Shown piece after piece: positions 26,162 to 33,604 of a DNA stretch of 38,630 nucleotides. Position numbers and translations under genes: made by a program. The stretch is from Streptomyces sp. TRM64462 (GTDB taxonomy: Bacteria > Actinomycetota > Actinomycetes > Streptomycetales > Streptomycetaceae). Position 1 is the stretch's first letter, and each line of letters opens with the position of its first letter. The notes beneath the pieces are model-generated. The model had not been told where the DNA came from. It did not search any database and was given only the letters and a program-made list of their open reading frames with translations. The stretch is from assembly GCF_013362995.1 (NCBI RefSeq), contig NZ_JABWDV010000459.1, positions 20,125 to 58,754 of the forward strand. Reading direction: 5' to 3'.

Positions 26162-29100
26162 ATGCCCAAGCGGCAAAACCCGTTGCAGAAGGATGCCCGG
26201 AAGCTCCAGCGGCGCACGGACTACACCTACACGCAGGCCCTGGACATCATCCGCCTGCTCCAGAAGCCCGCGGCACGATCGCCCCAGGAACTCACCTCGG
26301 TAGCCGAAGCTCTCCTCGCCGGCCAGGATCAGGTACACCTCTGCCCTGTCTACGGCGCTCTTCCCCCCGCGATGGTCGGCAAGCTGCGCTTCCACTACTT
26401 CATGGGCATCCATCGTCTCGGCAGCTACCTCACCAAAGACGACTGCCTGATCGGCCGTAAATCACGGCCGGCGGGCGACGCGGCGCCCGATGACGAGAGC
26501 CTCTCCTCTGCCTCGCACTCCCCCATCCCGGCGTACCGCCGTACGGCCAGAAACGGAGCACGCACCCCGATGACCGCTCAGCCCCTCACGGGCCAACCTC
26601 CCAGGGTCAACAAGAAGCAGCGGCTGAACGTCGCCGCGTACCTGTGCACCCCGCGACTCCTCGATGGCGCCACCGTCGTGGTCCGCGAGTTCGACAACGG
26701 GTTCAAGAACCTCTGGAGAGGCTTCGACCGCGCGTACAAGGACCTCGCCGGCCGAGAAGAGGTCCAGGCCCCCCACTCCATCGTCACGACCGCGCTGCGC
26801 TGCCTGACCGGCGGCTACGTCCACTTCGACCCCTGGGCCGGCGTCCTAGTCACCCGCGTCGAGATCGACGACGACACCCTCCGCGACGCCTTCACCCTCA
26901 TGGTCGGCATGGCCATGGGCACGCCCATCGACCAGATCAGCCTCAACAATCCCGACCCGCTGGCCCTGAAGGTCGCCAACACCCCGCAGGAACACCGCCT
27001 CCTCGCCGACTACCTCATCACCAACGAGAACGGCCAGCCGGACGCCCCGGGCTGGGTGTACCGGACGGTGACGTGGGACCTGTCGATCCGCCTAGCGGCA
27101 CGTCCATGGAAGGTTGACGGGCAGGAGATCACGCTCCGCCCGGACAGCGAGGGCGGCCTGGTCGCCTGGGGCCACCCCTGGTCGAACAAGAACGGCACCG
27201 CGCACGCCGTGGCGCGCGTCCGGCTGTCCATGAAGACCCTCCCCAACCTCTCCCACCCCGTGATCCTGGCCTCCTCCCAGGTGACACGCCTCAAGTCCAA
27301 CATGGCCTACGCACGGAAGGTGCTGGTCGAGCAGGCCGACCCCGAACTCCCGCTGATCGAGGTCGAGCTGGACGGCCGCGGCAAGATCCGGCGGATCAAC
27401 CGGATGGCGCTCCAGATCCTCGCCAAGCTCGGCATGGACTACACCACCCTGAGCCTCATCCAGAACCGGGCCCAGGCCGAGGCCGACCACGACGCCGCCA
27501 CGCAAGACACCGAAAGCGGCGAGGGCGAGATCCGGGAAGCACTCCCCCCGATCGGCCCGGACAGCAAGATCCGCCCCATTCAGGCCAAGAGCTACAAGTT
27601 CCCCATCGGACGCGGCGTCGGCATGCACCACATGCGCGAACTGGACCGGCACATCCGCGACGTCTTCGGCGACGCCGCGACCAGCCCCGACATTCACCTG
27701 AACACCCGCGGGTTCCCCCGGAACGACCCGAAGAACCCTCTCCCCGCCCCGACCGAGGTGACCCGCTCCCTCACGTCCATGGGATACAAGCACCTGCGGA
27801 TCGTGTGCCTGTGGAGCAAGGACGAGAACCGCACCCGCATGATCAACGGGCTCTGTGACGCCTACAACCTGCCCGCCACCAGCATCGACCCCATCGACGG
27901 CGTCCCCGTCCCGCTGCACGACGACACCGTCAGCGTCGTGTTCCACCACGCCCCCGCCTTCCTCGCACACGGCCCCGCCAAGGGCCGCGCCGGGCTGGTC
28001 GACGAACTCCCCTTCCTTCGCCGAGAACCGGGAACGCTCGTAGCGGTCTGGGCGGAGACCGAGTACACGGCCCAGTCCATCGAGGACACCACCGAGGAGG
28101 AGGCTGCCGAGAACCGGCGAGACCGGCGCCAGCGGGCGAAGAACGACGAGACCGACGCCAAGTACCAGGGACGCCGGATCATCGCCCAGAGGGGCATCGT
28201 GTCGCAGTACATCGCCGACATGAAGCAGACCAAGCGCAAGCGAGACCAGGGCAAGGACCACCAGGCGCTCTATTCCCTCGTCGACCTGCACCGCAACATC
28301 GGAATCCTCGACGAGCGCATCGACACGGCCCTGATCGACCCCATCGGCGCCCACGCCCCTCATGGCGTCGCACACGTCGGGATCCACGTACGCCGGCAGA
28401 GCAAGCAGCACCCCAAGGAGAAGGCGAAGATCTGCATCACCGCAGTCGCCCTGGTACCTCCTTCCGTAGAGGGAGACTCCTGGACCCTCCACGGCTGGAG
28501 CTACACCAGCCCGAAGTGGCAGCACTACAACGATGCCATCGCCGCCTTCCACGCCCTCGACTACCCGACCGGCAAGATGACCGAGCTGGTCGACGACAAC
28601 CGGGGCTACAAGAAGGTCGCCGAGCAGATCGACCAGGCCCTCTCCGACCTGACCGTCCACATCGGCCGCCTCCCCTACACCGTCACCGTGGACGGAGTCG
28701 GAACCCGCAGGCTGTGGGGCGGCCTCCACAACAACAAGCAGGGCCTGGCCGGAGAAGCCGGAGACACCTGGCTCCCCGGCAGCACGCTGCGCCACCAGGA
28801 CCGGCCCATCGCCGTGATCCGGATCAATAAGAGCGCGGGCGAGGTGCCGCAGCCGATCAGCGTCAGCCGGTTCGACGCGGACGGGAACTTGATCGGCGCA
28901 AACAGCACCACGACGTCGCTGTACCGGCTCGACACCGACCTCGGCCCCGCCACCTGGATCCTGTCGAACGTCCCTCACCAGTACGACGGGAACGGGGCGG
29001 GCCGCCTCGGCGGAGACAAGACCCGGTGGACCGCCGGCCACGGCTCCAATGAAAAGGGCAACATCTCGAAGAACGAGGTCGCCGCCAACTGGTACACGAT

Positions 29101-29344
29101 GAACGGCACCGAGATCTACCCCGTGCCGCTGACGCCGGGGGTGGACCAGGAGGTGCTCGCGACCATCACCGCGCGCCTGTGCAACCGCCCCCTGGCATGG
29201 AGTAACCGAACGCGCTATCCCGTCCATCTCCACGCGGCCCAGCAGATGGACCTGGACCACCCGCAGTACCGCCGCACCGCTCCGCAGGAGGACAACGAGG
29301 CGGAAGCGACCGGCGACACGCAGCAGACCGCTGACCAGGAATAG
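26162..29344 (+). CDS. pPIWI-RE protein (prokaryotic Argonaute-like) with N-terminal extension
   Basis: A 1060-residue protein. The bulk (from about 137) matches the pPIWI-RE family: an N-terminal module with LNVAAYLCTPRLL, a middle module with YKHLRIVCLW, and a C-terminal RNase H-like PIWI region. The last carries HVGIHVRRQ, TVTVDGVGTRRLWGGLHNNKQG (D844) and a terminal RYPVHLHAAQQMDLD. Family members form nucleic-acid-guided or R-loop-targeting defence modules with a DinG helicase and a nuclease, both encoded upstream. The exact catalytic set and the family-defining Arg and Glu could not be assigned by eye. ATG 26162 has GAGGGA about 7 bases upstream. Residues 1-110 (LQKDARKLQRRTDYTYTQALDI...) look like a separate module joined by a poor linker; an internal ATG at 26570 (residue 137) could be the ancestral start. 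Confidence 0.82.
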   Translation: MPKRQNPLQKDARKLQRRTDYTYTQALDIIRLLQKPAARSPQELTSVAEALLAGQDQVHLCPVYGALPPAMVGKLRFHYFMGIHRLGSYLTKDDCLIGRKSRPAGDAAPDDESLSSASHSPIPAYRRTARNGARTPMTAQPLTGQPPRVNKKQRLNVAAYLCTPRLLDGATVVVREFDNGFKNLWRGFDRAYKDLAGREEVQAPHSIVTTALRCLTGGYVHFDPWAGVLVTRVEIDDDTLRDAFTLMVGMAMGTPIDQISLNNPDPLALKVANTPQEHRLLADYLITNENGQPDAPGWVYRTVTWDLSIRLAARPWKVDGQEITLRPDSEGGLVAWGHPWSNKNGTAHAVARVRLSMKTLPNLSHPVILASSQVTRLKSNMAYARKVLVEQADPELPLIEVELDGRGKIRRINRMALQILAKLGMDYTTLSLIQNRAQAEADHDAATQDTESGEGEIREALPPIGPDSKIRPIQAKSYKFPIGRGVGMHHMRELDRHIRDVFGDAATSPDIHLNTRGFPRNDPKNPLPAPTEVTRSLTSMGYKHLRIVCLWSKDENRTRMINGLCDAYNLPATSIDPIDGVPVPLHDDTVSVVFHHAPAFLAHGPAKGRAGLVDELPFLRREPGTLVAVWAETEYTAQSIEDTTEEEAAENRRDRRQRAKNDETDAKYQGRRIIAQRGIVSQYIADMKQTKRKRDQGKDHQALYSLVDLHRNIGILDERIDTALIDPIGAHAPHGVAHVGIHVRRQSKQHPKEKAKICITAVALVPPSVEGDSWTLHGWSYTSPKWQHYNDAIAAFHALDYPTGKMTELVDDNRGYKKVAEQIDQALSDLTVHIGRLPYTVTVDGVGTRRLWGGLHNNKQGLAGEAGDTWLPGSTLRHQDRPIAVIRINKSAGEVPQPISVSRFDADGNLIGANSTTTSLYRLDTDLGPATWILSNVPHQYDGNGAGRLGGDKTRWTAGHGSNEKGNISKNEVAANWYTMNGTEIYPVPLTPGVDQEVLATITARLCNRPLAWSNRTRYPVHLHAAQQMDLDHPQYRRTAPQEDNEAEATGDTQQTADQE

Positions 29345-29481
29345 CCCAGCCATCCCGGCAGAGACCGCGACGTAGAACCGCTGGGATGCCAACGTAGTGA
29401 ACCGCGCAACCACGGGCGTCCCGCCATGCGGGGGCGACGATCGCTCAGAGCGGCTCGACCGAGGATGCCGAGGCAGCGGCA

Positions 29482-29524
29482 CAACATAGCGGGGGATCGC
29501 CGGTCAGCCAACCGGCGATCCCCC
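29482..29524 (-). repeat. Right stem-loop with CTATGTTG tag (inverted relative of 19333-19373)
   Basis: Perfect 14-bp stem GGGGGATCGCCGGT / ACCGGCGATCCCCC with a 6-base loop (CAGCCA), preceded by CAACATAGC. Its reverse complement is stem, TGGCTG loop, stem, GCTATGTTG, matching the left copy. It lies 138 bases after the pPIWI-RE stop, so it may also terminate that operon. Confidence 0.75.
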
Positions 29525-29633
29525 ACATCATTGATGCTCCACCGCCACTACCTGCCCGTACGTCGAGAGGCATCACCGAGACGATCATCGAATCAACGCG
29601 TGGAGTGCGACTGCCGAGACAGCCGCTGTAGTC

Positions 29634-30563
29634 TCACGCCGCCGCGTGGCTCGCGCGGAACAGCTCCTGGGCGCGCTCCAGGTCCCGCTCCGTGCGGAGC
29701 TGCACCTCCAGGTCGCCCGTGCCGTGGTGGCCGAGCCCCGTCACGTCCCGGGTGAACCCGGGAACCAGGTCGACCTTCTTAGGGTCGGCCTTGAGGTAGA
29801 CGAGCAGCTTGGTCTGCTGCGGCGGGCAGACGCAGGCGAAGTTCCGCAGACGCTGGTACGCAACGTACTGCTTGCGCCGGACTCGGGTGACGCCGTCCCC
29901 GAGACCGAGCAGCGCCTCGTCGACCGCCACGGCCAGTTCCGCCATCGCTCCGCCCTGCCTTCGAGCCGTGGGCAGCCCCGCCGCGTGCCAGCGGGCCCGC
30001 CTGGTAGCGGGCGAGTGCCCGGCGACCGATGCCACGGTCTCAAGGCCGATGTGATCGTTGCCGAAGTACCGGTAGCGGACCAGGTCAATGCTGCACCGGT
30101 GCTCGCGTACGGCGTACGCGTCGTAGCGGGTGAAGTCACCGGCGACGCAAATCAGCCGGGGTGCGCTCCACAGGACCTGGGCCGCGGCCGAAGCCCCGAG
30201 CCGGTCGCTGACCAGGTTCCGGAAGGCGTCCTTGTGCGCCGTCGGCCACGCCATGTAGTAGAGGCCCTGATTGATCACGCCGGCCGCGGTGCCGCGCTTG
30301 TACTCCACGACCACGGGCGCCCCGTTCTCGTCGAGCCCTAGGAAATCGATCCGCCCTCCGTCGCCGCAGTCGATGACGTACTCGCTCGCGGGGAACGTGA
30401 CGCCCAGTAACGTCTCCATATGCGCCTCGATGAGGCTCTGCACATCGACCTCGACCTGAGCAAGACGCGGCGTGACCTCGATCACGCCGCTCTTCGTCGT
30501 GTGGAACAGCTTCAGGCCCGACACCTTCCCCTCCTCGGCTAGGAGATCGACAACGTCGGGCAT
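29634..30563 (-). CDS. NucS/DUF91-like nuclease-fold protein with DUF5655 C-terminus
   Basis: A 309-residue soluble protein. The N-terminal half has LKLFHTTKSGV, LIEAHMETLLGV and the nuclease core GGRIDFLGLDENG...VVVEYKR. D73 and E87-x-K89 form a PD-(D/E)xK centre like that of NucS-type endonucleases. Next comes the SAPRLICVAGDFTRYD segment common to this family. The C-terminal 100 residues (NFACVCPPQQTKLLVYLKAD ... GTGDLEVQL) match the DUF5655 predicted-transport domain, a name that is probably misleading. Family members are scattered in bacterial defence regions; the substrate is unknown. ATG 30561-30563 is used, though the open frame and a possible GTG extend upstream. It reads toward the pPIWI-RE cassette but lies outside its right stem-loop. 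Confidence 0.75.
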   Translation of the reverse strand: MPDVVDLLAEEGKVSGLKLFHTTKSGVIEVTPRLAQVEVDVQSLIEAHMETLLGVTFPASEYVIDCGDGGRIDFLGLDENGAPVVVEYKRGTAAGVINQGLYYMAWPTAHKDAFRNLVSDRLGASAAAQVLWSAPRLICVAGDFTRYDAYAVREHRCSIDLVRYRYFGNDHIGLETVASVAGHSPATRRARWHAAGLPTARRQGGAMAELAVAVDEALLGLGDGVTRVRRKQYVAYQRLRNFACVCPPQQTKLLVYLKADPKKVDLVPGFTRDVTGLGHHGTGDLEVQLRTERDLERAQELFRASHAAA

Positions 30564-30761
30564 ATGCAGGTTTGTTTCCACGAGAGGCTTCAACCTCGTG
30601 AAGAACGTGTGAGGGCGCGAAACTCGACAGGATCCGCTTGGCGTCACGGCCGCCGACCTGCCCCTAGCATGGTCGCGCAGGGCCCGCAACCCTACCAACT
30701 CGTCCTTGACGGGGCTGAAGGCGAAACGGCCGAACGCGCCGCGGCGACAGGTTCGCCGAAC

Positions 30762-30935
30762 TCACCGAGCGGTGATGCCGGCGACGCAGGTGGCCAACAA
30801 GGTCATGCCGGCCATAGCAACCGTGAGGGGTACCGCGAGATGTGGGCGCGCGTGGACGACGTAGAACAACGCCCCGCCCAGCAGCAGGGTGAGCAGCAAG
30901 AGCAGGAAAACGATCAGCGCGACAGTGGTGGTCAT
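30762..30935 (-). CDS. Small two-helix membrane protein
   Basis: A 57-residue protein: MTTT, then a first hydrophobic helix (VALIVFLLLLLTLLLGGALF), a short VVHARPH turn, and a second helix (LAVPLTVAMAGMTLLATCV). ATG 30933-30935 has GAGGGA 4-5 bases upstream. It is read divergently from the HTH/GIY-YIG gene, 119 bases away. Tiny Leu-rich two-helix proteins beside nucleases can be toxins, antitoxins or membrane effectors, but nothing here proves a link. It could also be an ordinary small membrane protein. Confidence 0.6.
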   Translation of the reverse strand: MTTTVALIVFLLLLLTLLLGGALFYVVHARPHLAVPLTVAMAGMTLLATCVAGITAR

Positions 30936-31054
30936 GGGGTCCCTCGGTCGGTCCAGTGCAGGTGACCGATCATGGAAGACAGACGCGTGTTTCGGCACGC
31001 GCACACTGTTGCGAGTTTACGCAACGGCAGAGTGGGGTCGACGGAGGAGAGCGG

Positions 31055-32647
31055 ATGTCGCAGGGGGAGCTGGCTCCGAAGGGACCGCGTACGATGGTCT
31101 TCCAGAAGGACGTCGACAGAGCCAAGGTCGGCCAAGAGCGTTATGAACTAGCTGTCGCTTTGCGTGATTTGGCTCAGCGACTTGGCGTGTCCCTGAGTCG
31201 CTACGCGGTGCGCGTCTCGTGGGACCGCTCCACCCTCTCCCGATTCTTCAGCGGAGCCTTGGTGCCTCCCGCCGAATTCGTCGAACAACTCCTCGAGAAC
31301 GGCGACCGGGAGACCGGGACCGAGTTGACGCCGGCTGCCAAAGACTTGGTGCGCAAACTGCACCGGACCGCCCTGCGCGCTACGAGTCCGGCAAGTGGTG
31401 CCCTGCAGGACCTGCGGGACCAACTGGCAGAGGCCGACCGGGAGAGCCGCCATTTCCAGCAGGAGGCCCGACTCCTACGGGAGGTGATCCGCCGCGCGCA
31501 AGAGCAGCTCGACGAGCAACAGTTCCAGCTACGGCGGTTGGAGAACGCAGGGGCCGCCGAGCGCCTGGCGCACCGCATCGCACTTGAGCAACGGTCAGAG
31601 GACTTCGAGGCCATGCGCACCGAGCGGGATTCCCTGCGGGAGTCACTCGCTCGGCATAAGGCGGAGCTGGAGGAAGCCCAGCGCCGCGCCCGCGAAGCCG
31701 AGCTGCGGTGCGCCGTGCTGGAACGGCAACTGGAGACCGCCGAGACCGAAGCCGAGGAGGACGCGGCTCGGGGTGAGGCTGCAAGCGCCCTGTCGCTCAG
31801 GACCCTCCGCGCAGCTACTCCGACCAGACAGTCCGCGGCCGGTGACAGTGTCAGCTTTCATCTCGGCTTCGATGCGGCGCTGGGCGCCCGGCTCTGGCGG
31901 GCTTTTGACGAGCAGGCACCTGTACCGCTGGCCGAGGAGGAGCTGCGCAAGATGGTTCCGCGCCCCGGAATCTTCCAGCTGATCCGCAAGGTGCCGTACC
32001 TGTCACCAGAGCTTGTCTACGCGGGCAAGTCCGAGCGGCCCCTGCCGGACCACCTCGACACCCTCCGCCGGAAGATCCTGGGCCGAAGAGGGATCCTCCC
32101 GGAGGAGATGTACTTCACTTCCATGTACATCGAGGACGACATGTCGGCAGTCGCCCCCGAGCGGCTCGTCATCAGGTATCTCAAGGAGGAGCACGGCGCC
32201 CGGCTCCCTTGGAACCTCAACGGGTTCGGCAACAAGGACGCGGGCCGGGAACGGGACCAATCGGAACTCAGCCCCCAGCATTTCAACATGGTCCACCCGA
32301 TCGACCTGGACTGGGCCCTCCGCGACGACGGAACGCGTCGAACGTGGCCTCCAAAGGACTTCGCCGATTTCATCAAGGCGGAGCTCCCCTATCGCTTCAG
32401 GCACAAGCTGGGACCCGAATACCTGGAAGCCGCTCCGCTGGTGGTCCCGCAGGGTCCGTTGTCCGCAGACACGGCATTCCGGCTCCTCGCTCGGAGCCTC
32501 GGCGATACATGGCAAATCAGCGCGCTCAAGGGGCACGTACTCCTGTACCAGGAGCACACGCAGTACCCCAATGCCGTCCGCTACTACCGGGGCGAAAGCG
32601 TACGGAACGCTGAGAGCCATCCCGAAAAAGCCGGTTCAGTCCGTTAG
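31055..32647 (+). CDS. HTH, coiled-coil and Eco29kI-like GIY-YIG nuclease fusion protein
   Basis: A 530-residue protein in three parts. Residues about 22-68 form an XRE-like helix-turn-helix (LRDLAQRLGVSLSRYAVRV, WDRSTLSRFFSG), as in many Streptomyces stand-alone regulators. About 115-240 is a long charged coiled coil (LQDLRDQLAEADRESRHFQQ onward). From about 290 it carries a GIY-YIG nuclease of the Eco29kI type: G305-I-F307, Y322-A-G-K325, an LRRKI Arg, E369 (APERLVIRYL) and PWNLNGFGNKD with N387/N389, then HPIDLDW. The catalytic Tyr/Arg/Glu/Asn pattern looks complete. No methyltransferase partner is adjacent, so this is not an ordinary type II pair. ATG 31055 has GGAGGA 6 bases upstream; an open frame before it has no start signal. 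The nuclease call rests on motifs. Confidence 0.72.
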   Translation: MSQGELAPKGPRTMVFQKDVDRAKVGQERYELAVALRDLAQRLGVSLSRYAVRVSWDRSTLSRFFSGALVPPAEFVEQLLENGDRETGTELTPAAKDLVRKLHRTALRATSPASGALQDLRDQLAEADRESRHFQQEARLLREVIRRAQEQLDEQQFQLRRLENAGAAERLAHRIALEQRSEDFEAMRTERDSLRESLARHKAELEEAQRRAREAELRCAVLERQLETAETEAEEDAARGEAASALSLRTLRAATPTRQSAAGDSVSFHLGFDAALGARLWRAFDEQAPVPLAEEELRKMVPRPGIFQLIRKVPYLSPELVYAGKSERPLPDHLDTLRRKILGRRGILPEEMYFTSMYIEDDMSAVAPERLVIRYLKEEHGARLPWNLNGFGNKDAGRERDQSELSPQHFNMVHPIDLDWALRDDGTRRTWPPKDFADFIKAELPYRFRHKLGPEYLEAAPLVVPQGPLSADTAFRLLARSLGDTWQISALKGHVLLYQEHTQYPNAVRYYRGESVRNAESHPEKAGSVR

Positions 32648-33018
32648 GTCCGGATCTCACAACTCGCCCGAGGTGCGACATCTAGACCAAGCACCTATGT
32701 CCAGCACAGAGGCCGTGCCGTCATTGCGTCGCTGTTCCCGAATCGACCGCGCAAGTTCTCGGCCCAGCCCTTCAGGGGCGTATCGCGGGCTCGGTTCGTG
32801 CCGCGTCCAGCCGAGCGGCGAGGGCGTCGGGGATCCCGGAGCGCCGAGGGCCTGTGAGCGGAAAGCATCGTGCGATTCCATGCGCGGCAGTGTGGCCTCG
32901 CTGATGGGGACCGGGCTCCAGGTGGTCACCACGGTCTGTACTCCCCAGCTGTCGGTACGGCTCGCCAGGCGCTTCTATCCTTTGAAGCGGTAACCCCAGC
33001 CGAATTGCAGGAGGAGCC
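32648..33018. other. Gene-free stretch
   Basis: No frame here looks convincingly coding. Minus-strand fragments such as ELARSIREQRRNDG are suggestive but unsupported. A promoter for the next gene must lie near its right end; no clear elements were found. Confidence 0.4.
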
Positions 33019-33279
33019 ATGATCGTTCACGAGCGCGGGTGCCCTCTGTACTCGGTGCACTGGCTTCGTCACGCCGTAGCCGCCGCCGGGATGCTGACGC
33101 ACGAGAATCCCGACCCTGCTGCGGATCGGGGCAACGCTGAGGCCCTAACCGATGCCATCGCTCGATTCGCAGAACAGGACGACTGGGAAACAGTCACGCT
33201 CAAGGACATCGCTGACCACGCCACGCTCATGAACCAGGGGAAGTTCAGAAACGAGTGCACGTGCGGAGCGTTCAACTAG
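33019..33279 (+). CDS. Small hypothetical protein
   Basis: An 86-residue acidic protein of unknown family. ATG 33019 has an excellent ribosome site (GGAGGAG ending 2-3 bases before it), the main reason to accept it. It includes VHWLRHAVAAAGMLTHENPD and ends with KFRNECTCGAFN, whose paired cysteines (CTC) could bind metal. There is no signal peptide or membrane segment. It is the last gene before the right end of the island. Confidence 0.55.
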   Translation: MIVHERGCPLYSVHWLRHAVAAAGMLTHENPDPAADRGNAEALTDAIARFAEQDDWETVTLKDIADHATLMNQGKFRNECTCGAFN

Positions 33280-33498
33280 CGCGCCGATTAGGGGGGCCGT
33301 GCGCCCCGCCGGTGCGACCACCTGCTGCACGTCGGCACACCTTCGGGCGCACGGGGCGTCGAAAGTCATCACAGGCGCAGCAATCAGCAGATACTGCACG
33401 AACCCGATCGCCCGGCACACCGACGCCCTGCACCGCCAAGGCCACGCTCGGAGTGCGCCCGGCGAGCCACGAAGATCCCGGTGACATCCCATCAGAAC

Positions 33499-33517
33499 GA
33501 GCGTCAAACGAGCGTCA
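33499..33517 (+). repeat. 19-bp direct repeat, right copy (candidate attR-proximal site)
   Basis: GAGCGTCAAACGAGCGTCA, identical to 6015-6033, in the same orientation and 84 bases from the methyltransferase stop context at 33601. Confidence 0.75.
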
Positions 33518-33553
33518 AGATACGTCGGAGAGCGTCATTTCAGCGTCAAGATA
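33500..33553 (+). repeat. Four AGCGTCA iterons at the right island end
   Basis: AGCGTCA occurs at 33500, 33511, 33531 and 33542, with spacings 11, 20 and 11. The second and fourth copies extend to AGCGTCAAGATA. About one helical turn and twice that suggests cooperative protein binding on one face, as at integrase arm sites. The rest of 33280-33604 shows no gene. Confidence 0.65.
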
Positions 33554-33604
33554 TCGCCCTTAACGCCCACACCGCACATAACGCACACCAGCTAAACCTG
33601 CAGG

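Noticed and set aside
27092..29482. 796-codon open frame opposite the pPIWI-RE gene
   Set aside because: It is a mirror of high-GC codon bias, Val/Asp/Gly-rich without domains, and fully overlaps the pPIWI-RE gene.
33280..33480. Possible tRNA gene as the integration target
   Set aside because: No cloverleaf or T-loop sequence is present; the duplicated segment is methyltransferase coding sequence.
33499..33553. CRISPR-like repeat array
   Set aside because: The units are 7-12 bp with 4-13 bp between them, far too short for CRISPR repeats and spacers, and no cas genes are nearby.
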